Source: MB-PLM-2 sp964385715
GTDB taxonomy: Bacteria; Planctomycetota; Planctomycetia; Pirellulales; UBA7805
DNA: 51,542 nt
Direction: 5' to 3'
Assembly: GCA_964385715.1 (NCBI GenBank)
Contig: CAYLRE010000004.1
Span: forward strand, 1 to 51,542
Shown here: positions 31,688-39,437 of the stretch, piece by piece
Layout: each line of letters opens with the position of its first letter
Position numbering within the stretch: position 1 is the stretch's first letter
Notes under the pieces: model-generated
Told to the model about the DNA's origin: nothing
The model's database searches: none
What the model saw: only the letters and a program-made list of their open reading frames with translations
Position numbers and translations under genes: made by a program

Positions 31688-32583
31688 CTCTCGGCCATTT
31701 CGCGGGCGTGGTAACTGCTGCGAACGAACGGGCCGCTGGCCACCTGGCGGAAGCCCATTTGCCGGGCGGCCTCGCCCAGTTCGTCGAATTCTTCCGGCGG
31801 AATGTAGCGAACCACCGGTAGGTGTTCGAGCGTTGGTTGGAGATATTGCCCCAGCGTGAGGAAGTCGCAGCCGACGTCGAGAAGATCGGCGAAGGTGTCG
31901 AACAGCTCCGTGTGCGTTTCGCCCAAGCCCAGCATCAGGCCGGTCTTGGTCTTGATGGCCGGGTTCATTTCCTTCACGCGGCGAAGCAACTCGAGTGTCC
32001 AGCGATAATCGGACTTGCGACCACGAACTTCGCGATAGAGGCGGGGCACCGTTTCGGTGTTGTGGTTGAACACTTCCGGCTGAGCCTCGACCACGCGAGC
32101 CACCGCTTCGGGGCAATGCAAAAAGTCGGGCGTGAGCACCTCGATGCTGGCACCCGTTCGCTCGCGCACCGCCATCACACAGCGATAGAAATGATCGGCC
32201 CCACCGTCCGGTAGGTCGTCTCGCGTTACGGAAGTGATCACGACATGCTTGAGTCCCATTCGCGCGGCCGCTTCGGCAACGCGCTGCGGCTCGTCCGCCT
32301 CGAGCGCTTCGGTCCGTCCCTTCTTCACGCTACAGAAACCACACGGTCGGGTGCATACCTCGCCCATGATCATCAGCGTGGCGGTCTTGCTCGACCAGCA
32401 TTCGCTGCGGTTGGGGCACTTGGCACTCTCGCAGACCGTCTCCAGGCCGAGATCGGAGATCAAGTTGGCCGTGGCGTGCAGCCCAAAGCCGCTGGGGATG
32501 TTGCGACGCAGCCAGGGCGGCAGGCGGCGAACAGGCGGCTTCACTTCGGCCGCAGGCGGTTGGACAACAGGGAGTTCGAGCAT
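31684..32583 (-). CDS. lipA: Lipoyl synthase
   Basis: A 299-residue radical-SAM enzyme that inserts two sulfurs into protein-bound octanoyl groups to make lipoate, needed by pyruvate and 2-oxoglutarate dehydrogenases and the glycine cleavage system. The auxiliary cluster ligands are Cys51, Cys56 and Cys62 (CESAKCPNRSEC), the radical-SAM cluster ligands Cys77, Cys81 and Cys84 (CTRPCGFC), and the C-terminal RSSYHA supplies the Ser ligand. PDGGADHFYRC and FNHNTETVPRLY are further family blocks. ATG 32583 gives a short Pro-rich N-terminus before the conserved PPWLR; the frame is open further upstream but into the smpB gene. No lipB is adjacent. Confidence 0.95.
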   Translation of the reverse strand: MLELPVVQPPAAEVKPPVRRLPPWLRRNIPSGFGLHATANLISDLGLETVCESAKCPNRSECWSSKTATLMIMGEVCTRPCGFCSVKKGRTEALEADEPQRVAEAAARMGLKHVVITSVTRDDLPDGGADHFYRCVMAVRERTGASIEVLTPDFLHCPEAVARVVEAQPEVFNHNTETVPRLYREVRGRKSDYRWTLELLRRVKEMNPAIKTKTGLMLGLGETHTELFDTFADLLDVGCDFLTLGQYLQPTLEHLPVVRYIPPEEFDELGEAARQMGFRQVASGPFVRSSYHAREMAES

Positions 32584-32693
32584 GGTAGCCGTGTTTGGGG
32601 AGACTCTTGGGCAGTGGAAAAGATAGCAGGGGGGAAACTGGACGGCGGGAAGGAAGCGATGCGAACACGCTGCGCGAGCGGCGTGTCTATCGT

Positions 32694-32699
32694 TATAAT
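32694..32699 (+). promoter_or_regulatory. -10 element for smpB in the lipA-smpB divergent region
   Basis: A perfect TATAAT lies about 110 bases before the smpB start, in the 225-base divergent spacer. No good -35 is present at 16-18 bases, so this is only a half-site. Confidence 0.4.
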
Positions 32700-32808
32700 A
32701 GCCGATTCGACCCGGCAACGGACAGGCATGGCGGAACAGTACTACACTGCAATCAACGCAGAACAGCTGCCAGATACGTCGGGGAACCGTCCAACTACGC
32801 AGACTTCC

Positions 32809-33300
32809 ATGGCCAAGAAATCGAAGAAAAAGAAGGCCGATCCCGAGGACAAGAATTCCAAGCGGATCACCGACAACCGCAAGTCGCGGCACGAGTTCGA
32901 GGTTCTCGACACACTCGAATGTGGCATCGTGCTGGTGGGGAGCGAGGTGAAGAGCCTGCGCAATGGCAAGGTCTCGCTCGACGAGGCGTACGGCCGCGTG
33001 AAGGATGGCGAGGTCTGGCTGATGGACTGCGATATCGCCGAGTACACGCAGGCCAATACGATGAACCATGAGACGAAGCGTCCTCGCAAGCTGCTCATGC
33101 ATCGTCGCGAGATCAAGAAGTTCGCCAGCAAGGCGTTCGAGAAGGGGCTGACGCTAGTGCCGCTGAAGATGTACTTCAAGGAAGGCCGGGCGAAGGTCCT
33201 GATGGGCATCGGCCGCGGCCGCAAGCTGTACGACAAACGCGAGAAGTTGAAGAAGGACAGCGTCAAACGGGACATCGACCGGGCCATGCGCGGGCGGTGA
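32809..33300 (+). CDS. smpB: SsrA-binding protein SmpB
   Basis: A 163-residue protein that delivers tmRNA to stalled ribosomes for trans-translation. Family blocks: ITDNRKSRHEFEVLDTLECGIVLVGSEVKSLRNGKVSLDEAYGRV, then MNHETKRPRKLLMHRREI, and the basic helical tail GRGRKLYDKREKLKKDSVKRDIDRAMR. The first ~20 residues are Lys-rich. Length and motifs are normal. The ATG at 32809 was chosen because similarity begins shortly after it; the open frame upstream overlaps lipA on the other strand. No tmRNA gene was recognised near it. Confidence 0.95.
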   Translation: MAKKSKKKKADPEDKNSKRITDNRKSRHEFEVLDTLECGIVLVGSEVKSLRNGKVSLDEAYGRVKDGEVWLMDCDIAEYTQANTMNHETKRPRKLLMHRREIKKFASKAFEKGLTLVPLKMYFKEGRAKVLMGIGRGRKLYDKREKLKKDSVKRDIDRAMRGR

Positions 33301-33325
33301 TAGGAGTTTAGACGTTGCCTCGGGG

Positions 33326-33355
33326 GTGCCACTGGTAGCTCGCTACCAGTGCCGG
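33326..33355. repeat. REP-like palindrome, intergenic copy
   Basis: Arms CACTGGTAGC (33330-33339) and GCTACCAGTG (33342-33351) around TC. It differs at a single position from the block inside the SDR gene at 17158-17187. Confidence 0.85.
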
Positions 33356-33359
33356 GTGA

Positions 33360-33379
33360 AGTGGAGTTGTGCCTCCACT
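33360..33379. repeat. Hairpin AGTGGAG-TTGTGC-CTCCACT
   Basis: Perfect 7-base arms with a 6-base loop, immediately after the REP-like palindrome. No T-run follows, so it is not a classical terminator. Confidence 0.6.
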
Positions 33380-33517
33380 CGCGTCTCAACGACGGCTCGG
33401 CAGGAGCCTCGCCCTCCCGATACCGTTTTGGCCGTCACCCGAACCATTCGGCTCTCCCCGACGTACAGAGAAGAATATCCGACTTTGCCGCACGCGAGGC
33501 GTCTTCACATTTCGCTC

Positions 33518-33545
33518 TTGTGGGCAGGCGGCGGGTTAATATGAT
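33518..33545 (+). promoter_or_regulatory. Weak candidate promoter for the ABC transporter pair
   Basis: TTGTGG (33518-33523) and TATGAT (33540-33545) are 16 bases apart, about 80 bases before the ATPase start. The -10 is good, the -35 poor. Confidence 0.3.
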
Positions 33546-33625
33546 GGAGCTTCCTGCCGCCCCTCGCAGCGGCAGCAAACCATTCACGCCCGAACCCCTC
33601 GCACGCCTGCCGCCTGGTCTGCTCG

Positions 33626-34297
33626 ATGTTACTCCTCCAAGACGTTCGCAAGTCGTACCCACAGCCCGGCGGCACGCCCCTGCCAATTCTCAACATCGCT
33701 GAGTTTTCCGTGAATGCCGGGGAGCAGGTGGTGCTGACCGGACGGAGTGGCGGCGGTAAGACAACGCTGCTGCACATCATCGCGGGGATTACCGTGCCGG
33801 ACGCTGGCATCGTAAAACTCGACGGCCACGACATCACCAAGATGCCGGAGGCAATGCGGGACCGATATCGGGCAGCCAAGCTCGGCTACGTGTTTCAAAC
33901 CTTCAATCTGCTACCTGCCTTCTCGGCCCTAGAGAACGTCCTGCTCGGCATGAGTTTTGGTGGCTCGAAGGCGGATTCATCTCGGGCCAAACAACTGCTC
34001 GACCGCGTCGGCCTATCGCATCGCATCACGCATCGGCCCGGCGCGCTCTCTGTTGGAGAGCAGCAGAGAGTCGCCGTCGCGCGGGCTTTGGCAAATCGGC
34101 CGGCCGTGCTGCTGGCAGACGAGCCAACGGCCAACATTGATCCGGCCCATCAGAAGCAGGTGGTCGACCTGATTCGCGAGACCTGTGCGGAGGAAGAGGT
34201 TGCGCTGCTGATGGTGACCCACACGCCGGAAGTAGCGGATCAGTTCGATCGCGTGGAACAACTGGAAACTTTGAATCGGACGGCGGAGACAGTATGA
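33626..34297 (+). CDS. ABC transporter ATP-binding protein (LolD/MacB type)
   Basis: A 223-residue ATPase. Walker A is GRSGGGKTT, the signature LSVGEQQR carries Val where Gly is usual (LSxGE), Walker B is VLLADEPTANID, and the H-loop is VTHTPEVA. The family is the LolD/MacB/FtsE-like group that works with FtsX-type permeases, using ATP for mechanical work on lipoproteins or periplasmic partners rather than classical import. It overlaps the permease start by four bases (ATGA at 34294-34297), so the two form one transporter. Start ATG 33626 leads directly into LLLQDVRKSYPQ, the normal N-terminus. Confidence 0.9.
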   Translation: MLLLQDVRKSYPQPGGTPLPILNIAEFSVNAGEQVVLTGRSGGGKTTLLHIIAGITVPDAGIVKLDGHDITKMPEAMRDRYRAAKLGYVFQTFNLLPAFSALENVLLGMSFGGSKADSSRAKQLLDRVGLSHRITHRPGALSVGEQQRVAVARALANRPAVLLADEPTANIDPAHQKQVVDLIRETCAEEEVALLMVTHTPEVADQFDRVEQLETLNRTAETV

Positions 34298-35721
34298 GTC
34301 TGTGGAAGATTGCCTGGCGAAGCATTCAACAGCGAGCCCTGTCGTCGTGGCTGACCGGGCTGTCGATGGCGCTCGGCGTGGCGCTGGTGGTGATCGTGGT
34401 GGTCATCAACAGTTTCACGCAGCAATTTTTTGGGGACGCGGCCCAAGGTTACCATCTGATCGTCGGTACCAAGGGTGGTAAGACGCAGCTAGTGCTGAAC
34501 ACCGTGTTCCACATGAGTCAGTCGCTGGAACCGATGCCGTGGAGCTACTACCAGGAGTTCGTCGGTGAAGACGGTAAGTTCTCCAAGCGCGTCGAGCAGG
34601 CAATTCCGTACTGCCTGGGCGATACCTACAAGGGCTTTCGCTGTGTGGCAACGATTCCGGATCTGTTCGACAACAACCCCTACACTTGGGACAAGAAAGG
34701 TAACCCGACGTACTACACTTTTCGCGAGGGTCGTAACTTTCGCGACGCGCTCTCGGTTTCGCGGAATGAGTTTGAAGCGGCGGCCTTCGAGGCGGTGGTC
34801 GGTTCGGTGGCGGCCAAGCAGACCGGGCTGAAGATCGGCGACCGCTTCGCCATTACCCACGGTGTGGAGGGACACTCGCACGACGAAGATCAGTTTACGG
34901 TTGTGGGTATCTTGAACCCGACCGGTACCCCCAACGACCGGGGTGTGTTCATCAACATGGAAGGTTTCTATCTGCTGGGTGGTCACGCGCTCGATGAGAA
35001 GAAGCCGGTTGAGAACAAGACCGACACTCACGAGGATGCGCACGCACACGGCGACGAACATGCCCATGAAGATGACCATGAGCACGAGGACGGGCACGCT
35101 CACGACCATGGCTCGCACGCCCATGGTTCCCGACGCCCGTTGGCCGACTATCGCCGGGAGGTGACGTCGATCATGGTACGGATGTCGGGCAGTGATCCGA
35201 CGATGGCCGTGCTAAATGCCGGGGCCATGGCGAAGGAAATCAATGAAGGTCGCGACGCTCAAGCGGTGTTTCCTTTGCGTGAAGTAACGCTGCTGTTGAA
35301 TATGTTCGTAGCGCCGCTGCGGTGGGTACTACTCGCCTTGACGGTGGCGATTGTGATCGTCGCCTGCATCGGTGTGATGGTCAGCATCTACAACTCGATG
35401 AGTGAGCGGACGCGCGAGATTGCCGTGATTCGCTCGCTGGGGGCCGGTCGCGAAACGGTGATGGCGATCGTGCTCTTGGAGTCGATGATGTTGGCGCTGT
35501 TCGGCGGGCTGGCCGGAATCGTGCTCGGACACGGCGCGATCGGTCTGTTCGCCCCCTGGGTTGCCAGCGAACTTGGCTTTCCGCTGGAGTGGCTTCACTT
35601 CAGCTGGCTGGAACTCGTTCTGGTTCCGAGTCTGATTGTGCTGGCCGCGGGTGCCGGTTTCTTGCCCGCCTTTACGGCCTATCGCACAGATGTGGCCAAG
35701 GCTCTAAGCGCTGCCCCGTAG
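34294..35721 (+). CDS. FtsX-like ABC transporter permease with a His-rich loop
   Basis: A 475-residue permease. Helix 1 (about 15-42) is followed by a large extracytoplasmic MacB-like domain and three C-terminal helices (from about nt 35320), with SIYNSMSERTREIAVIRSLGAGRETVM between the second and third, typical of FtsX permeases. The large domain has an inserted loop at about 244-279 with 12 His plus many Asp/Glu, mostly in HxH and HD/EH pairs. That composition suggests binding of Zn or another divalent metal. His-rich FtsX-type permeases occur in zinc-related transport loci of some bacteria, so a metal-responsive or metal-trafficking role is a fair inference. No metal-binding periplasmic protein gene is adjacent. 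Confidence 0.88.
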   Translation: MSLWKIAWRSIQQRALSSWLTGLSMALGVALVVIVVVINSFTQQFFGDAAQGYHLIVGTKGGKTQLVLNTVFHMSQSLEPMPWSYYQEFVGEDGKFSKRVEQAIPYCLGDTYKGFRCVATIPDLFDNNPYTWDKKGNPTYYTFREGRNFRDALSVSRNEFEAAAFEAVVGSVAAKQTGLKIGDRFAITHGVEGHSHDEDQFTVVGILNPTGTPNDRGVFINMEGFYLLGGHALDEKKPVENKTDTHEDAHAHGDEHAHEDDHEHEDGHAHDHGSHAHGSRRPLADYRREVTSIMVRMSGSDPTMAVLNAGAMAKEINEGRDAQAVFPLREVTLLLNMFVAPLRWVLLALTVAIVIVACIGVMVSIYNSMSERTREIAVIRSLGAGRETVMAIVLLESMMLALFGGLAGIVLGHGAIGLFAPWVASELGFPLEWLHFSWLELVLVPSLIVLAAGAGFLPAFTAYRTDVAKALSAAP

Positions 35722-35853
35722 CCCGTTGGATTGCCGCCTCGGTTTGCCCCGCCAGGGGCTGCGCGAATACGATAGAATCGATCGTGCTAACCGCTGCGCA
35801 GCAGGAAGCGATTGCGCAAGGGAAGAAAACTCCGCGGCGAGTGTGAATCGTTC

Positions 35854-36099
35854 TTAACCGCGGACGCGTCGCGGAATGGTGAACGAATAGAGCAGAACCA
35901 CGGCTCCGGCAGCGAGTAGGCTGAAGGGAGCCCAGGGTGGCGGGTTGAATTCGCGGCGATTTGAAAAAACCGCTTCCGAGAACCAGCTGGCTGGCTTGAG
36001 CATGCGAGATTCTTCCAGGAAGGCCTTCTCGATGAACAGGAACTCGACCCCGACGATCAAGAGACAAAGGCCCAAGGCCAAGAACAGTGCGCGAATCAT
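35854..36099 (-). CDS. Small two-helix membrane protein, unknown function
   Basis: An 81-residue protein with two hydrophobic segments: MIRALFLALGLCLLIVGVEFLFI at the N-terminus and WAPFSLLAAGAVVLLYSFTI near the C-terminus, separated by a charged loop containing EKAFLEESR and ending in a basic RRVRG tail. The pattern (two helices, amphipathic loop, basic end) is that of a genuine small membrane protein, and its position between two larger genes supports this. I recognise no named family. It is transcribed towards the ABC permease gene and away from the next gene. Confidence 0.6.
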   Translation of the reverse strand: MIRALFLALGLCLLIVGVEFLFIEKAFLEESRMLKPASWFSEAVFSNRREFNPPPWAPFSLLAAGAVVLLYSFTIPRRVRG

Positions 36100-36247
36100 G
36101 ACTAAATCCTCTTCTCTACGATGGTCCGGGAGTTTGTGCCTGGCCAGCTCTCAAGAGCGGCGGCAGCGACCATCTGCTTTCAATATCGTCGCCCGGCGGT
36201 GGTCGACTGAAGAGCAGGCGGCACTCGCCGTTCGCTTGGCATTCCGA

Positions 36248-37363
36248 ATGCGCCGGTTAATCGGCGCCCGCGCGCCGGCTGTGCGGTTCGGTTGGATCGT
36301 GACGGTGTGCGTTGTAACGGCGCTGGTCGGCTTGGCCTGTTGGACTTCGCCCGCGGCGCAAGCGCAGCCGTTAGAGGACGTAGCGGAAGACAAGCAGCGG
36401 CAAGCAGCCCGAGCAACGCTACAGCGTGCAGGGCTTTCAGAGGTCGACGACCGCTGGATGTTGTCGGGAGAACTGCGACTTCGCCATCAGCTTGCTTCCT
36501 TTCAGCGGTGGCGCGTCGATGCGAGCGCTGCCCAGACGCAAGTGAACCGCTTGATCGCCGAGCAAAACGAAGTCCGTGGCGAATACGACCGGCTTATTTC
36601 TCGCCGCGAGAAACTGCAAAACTCGCCACCGCCGAATCTCAATCAGGACCAAATCGACGATCGCGTGGGGAAGATGACCGAGCGAATTGATGAGCTGGGA
36701 AATCAAATTGCCTCGCCCGCGGAATTGGCCGGGCGCGCGACCATGCGGAAGGAATTGATCCGCATGCTGAGTGCTTGCAATCGAATCATTCTGTTACGTT
36801 TCACGGCCGGAATGCGTCTCCGGCGGCTGACTCCGGAGTACGAACGGCTTGCCCTAGATCCGGCGGTGACCGCTTCGCTAGAAGTATTAGAGGCACGGGA
36901 ACTGCTGGGTGGGGGATCCGATTATGCCAACGAGCAAGAACGGCTCCTGAAGATCGCTCGCCAGGTGATGATTCCGCGTTGGCCGGTTTACGGACAGAAT
37001 GGCAAGTGGCGGACGAGTGTGATCCTCGAAGAGCAGCACCCGACCACGGTAACGATCTTTGAGGATACGCCCGAGCGGCCCTATCCCGCCTGGTTGCCGG
37101 CGAGTGTCTTGGAGGCGGCGGGAATCAAAATTCCCGCCGATGCCGCTCATCTACACCTAACGCTGCCTGGTGGCCGTCAGGTTCCCACACGCGTGATCCG
37201 CCTCGCCTATCTGCGGTTCGGAGGCCATCGTCTGGGAGGAATCGAAGTCCTGGCCCTATCGCCGGAGGATGAGGACCTGGGCGGCCAGATTAGTCTCGAA
37301 CTGCTCAAGAAGCACGGTCTTAGCCTCGACACCGACCAGCTGCCGGCCATCTTGCGAAAGTAG
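36248..37363 (+). CDS. Secreted coiled-coil protein with a degenerate retropepsin-like C-terminal domain
   Basis: A 371-residue protein. Residues 1 to ~41 look like a signal peptide (RFGWIVTVCVVTALVGLACW, cleavage near AQA-Q). A helical, coiled-coil-like region follows (about 60-170, with QTQVNRLIAEQNEVRGEYDRLISRREKLQ). The last ~110 residues resemble a retropepsin-like aspartic protease fold: strand-rich, ending ISLELLKKHGLSLDTDQL as in GxxFLxxxxLxxD family ends. The catalytic DTG is not seen; EDTP at 272-275 may mark its place. So it is probably not an active protease of this type. The start is uncertain: an in-frame ATG at 36098 would add 50 residues and overlap the start of the small gene on the other strand. 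Confidence 0.6.
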   Translation: MRRLIGARAPAVRFGWIVTVCVVTALVGLACWTSPAAQAQPLEDVAEDKQRQAARATLQRAGLSEVDDRWMLSGELRLRHQLASFQRWRVDASAAQTQVNRLIAEQNEVRGEYDRLISRREKLQNSPPPNLNQDQIDDRVGKMTERIDELGNQIASPAELAGRATMRKELIRMLSACNRIILLRFTAGMRLRRLTPEYERLALDPAVTASLEVLEARELLGGGSDYANEQERLLKIARQVMIPRWPVYGQNGKWRTSVILEEQHPTTVTIFEDTPERPYPAWLPASVLEAAGIKIPADAAHLHLTLPGGRQVPTRVIRLAYLRFGGHRLGGIEVLALSPEDEDLGGQISLELLKKHGLSLDTDQLPAILRK

Positions 37364-37584
37364 CGTGCCTGGCGTTGCGGGTCGTGTCTTGTGACCGCAG
37401 AAGGTCCCGGTACGATCGGGTTGCAAGCTGCAGTTTCTGTGCCACGAGAGTCGGCCTGTATCGGCAGTAGGGAGCGTGGCGCGCGGGTGGAGCGAATTTG
37501 GCACAAGTCACCCGTGGCGGAGTGATCTCGCGTGTGGAGAGCATCCGATGCTAAGGATTAGCGAAGGCAAGGGCATCGTAGGTG

Positions 37585-37613
37585 TTGTTCGCCCGAATCA
37601 CGGCACTTATAAT
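37585..37613 (+). promoter_or_regulatory. Strong sigma70-type promoter candidate for the PAS/GAF/receiver gene
   Basis: TTGTTC (37585-37590) and a perfect TATAAT (37608-37613) are separated by 17 bases. Transcription would start near 37620, about 40 bases before the GTG start. Confidence 0.55.
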
Positions 37614-37660
37614 TCCTTGCAGCATCGAGTCCTTCACCCGGTACTTCACCACGGCGGAGC

Positions 37661-39385
37661 GTGAGAGGTTTGGCGGACCGTCCCAAGATTCTGCTGGTTT
37701 CTGACGGAGAACACTGCAACACGCCAGTGTGTGCCTATCTCCGCGAACACTTTGAGGTCATCGAAGCATCGACACCTTTGGGTGGATCCGTCCGCCTCGA
37801 TCGCGAACCGTGCGATGGTGTTTGGATCACCTCTTCTCACCTCGATAATCTGGCCCAGCTCGGACAGTTGCTTCAGAATCATCGAATTCTGAAGAACATG
37901 CCAGACGGCGTGGTGGTGCTCGACAGCGACAATCGCATTGTGCTGCACAACGCGAGATTCGCCAGTTGGTGCGACTCGGACCAACTCATCGGTGAGAACT
38001 TCTACAGCGTCCTGTCCGAACCCGAGATTCTTGGCCCGGACTACTGTCCGTTCCATACGGCGCTTTCGACGGGACACACCAGCACGTCGACGTTACGTGT
38101 CGGTGACAGCCAGTACCTGCAGATCAATGCAACTTCGATCGAAGAAAACGAGACCACGCCGCGTCAGCTGATCGTCTCGATTCGCGACGTTACGACCGAT
38201 TACCTTCAACAACAGAAGCTGGCCGCCATTCATCAGGCGGGTATCGAACTTTCGGATCTTTCGCCGGACGACCTGGTGAACATGTCGATTGGCGACCGGG
38301 TCGAGCTGTTGAAGTCGAATATCCTGCACTTCACGAAGGACTTGCTGAACTTCGACGTGGTGGAGATTCGTATGCTCGATGTCGACAGTGGGCGTCTCAC
38401 TCCACTGTTGACGTTTGGTATGGAGCCGGAAGCCGCTTCTCGCGAACTCTACGCCAAGCCACAGGACCACGGTGTCACCGGATTTGTTGCTGCCACAGGC
38501 AAGAGCTACCTCTGTGAAGACACGGTCGAGGACCCGCTCTATCTGACGGGAGCCTCGGGAGCCAAGAGTTCGCTGACGGTACCGCTGATTCTGCACGACG
38601 AAGTCGTGGGCACCTTCAACGTGGAGAGCACTGAGCCGCGGGCCTTCCATGAGAGCGACCTACAGTTCCTGGAGATTTTTAGCCGTGACGTGGCGGTTGC
38701 GCTGAACACGTTGGAGCTGCTGAGTGTCGAAAAAGCGAGTTCGACCGTACAGAGCATCGAGGCGATTCACACCGCCGTGGCGCTGCCCATCGATGATATT
38801 CTCAACGAAGCGGTCAACGTGATGGAACGCTACATCGGCCACGAACCGAAGGTGGTCGAGCGATTGGAAAAGATTCTGCGAAACGCGCGGGATATCAAAC
38901 AGGTGATCCAGAAAGTTGGCCAGTCGATGACGCCCAGCGAGGCGGTTCCCGACGGCTTGCAGGCAGAGAAGCGTTCGGCCCTGGCATCGCGGCGGATTCT
39001 CGTGGCCGACGAGGACGAAAGCGTTCGCAGCGCGGCTCACGCGCTACTCGAGCGATTTGGCTGTATTGTCGAAACTGCCCACGATGGCACCGAAGCCCTC
39101 TCGATGGTTCGCAACATCAGTTCACTGGGCCACTACGACGTGGTGATTGCCGATATTCGGCTGCCAGACATGAACGGCTACGAGCTGCTGCTCAAGTTGA
39201 ATGAGCTGGAAGACGCCTCGCCGTTGATCTTGATGACCGGCTTCGGTTACGACCCGGGACACTCGATTGTCAAAGCTCGTCAGGCAGGACTTAAAGAAGT
39301 GCTTTACAAACCGTTCCGTCTCGATCAGCTATTGGAAACGGTGGAACGAGTGCTCGATACGCAGGACACTGTCCGCCAGGGATAA
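37661..39385 (+). CDS. PAS-GAF-receiver signalling protein without kinase domain
   Basis: A 574-residue cytoplasmic protein. An N-terminal receiver-like segment (ILLVSDGEHCNTPVCAYLREHFEV) lacks a clear phospho-acceptor. A PAS domain (about 78-175; LKNMPDGVVVLDSDNRIVLHNARF), a GAF domain (about 210-355; VGTFNVESTEPRAFHESDLQFLEIFSRDVAVAL), a helical linker and a C-terminal receiver domain follow. The last has the acceptor Asp in VVIADIRLPDMNG and the Lys in LYKPF. No histidine-kinase ATPase is present, so it probably senses through PAS/GAF and is phosphorylated by a separate kinase. A promoter-like TTGTTC-17-TATAAT lies upstream. The GTG start is tentative. It precedes the phosphoesterase gene by 52 bases, so they may be co-transcribed. 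Confidence 0.82.
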   Translation: MRGLADRPKILLVSDGEHCNTPVCAYLREHFEVIEASTPLGGSVRLDREPCDGVWITSSHLDNLAQLGQLLQNHRILKNMPDGVVVLDSDNRIVLHNARFASWCDSDQLIGENFYSVLSEPEILGPDYCPFHTALSTGHTSTSTLRVGDSQYLQINATSIEENETTPRQLIVSIRDVTTDYLQQQKLAAIHQAGIELSDLSPDDLVNMSIGDRVELLKSNILHFTKDLLNFDVVEIRMLDVDSGRLTPLLTFGMEPEAASRELYAKPQDHGVTGFVAATGKSYLCEDTVEDPLYLTGASGAKSSLTVPLILHDEVVGTFNVESTEPRAFHESDLQFLEIFSRDVAVALNTLELLSVEKASSTVQSIEAIHTAVALPIDDILNEAVNVMERYIGHEPKVVERLEKILRNARDIKQVIQKVGQSMTPSEAVPDGLQAEKRSALASRRILVADEDESVRSAAHALLERFGCIVETAHDGTEALSMVRNISSLGHYDVVIADIRLPDMNGYELLLKLNELEDASPLILMTGFGYDPGHSIVKARQAGLKEVLYKPFRLDQLLETVERVLDTQDTVRQG

Positions 39386-39437
39386 CCCTCCGTTATTCCC
39401 TTTTTTGGGGCCGCGCCTTCGCGACAAGGATGTCTCC

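Larger units (their letters stand above)
33301..33625. other. Repeat-rich spacer before the ABC transporter genes
   Basis: About 325 bases without a gene. It contains the REP-like palindrome (33326-33355), a second hairpin (33360-33379), then a GGCTCGGCAGGAGCCTCGCC-type stretch near 33393-33412, and a weak promoter-like pair at 33518-33545. The palindromic part lies directly after the smpB stop and may also act on transcript ends. Confidence 0.6.

Noticed and set aside
32584..32808. A tmRNA gene next to smpB
   Set aside because: No alanyl-acceptor stem or tag-coding sequence could be seen in the divergent spacer.
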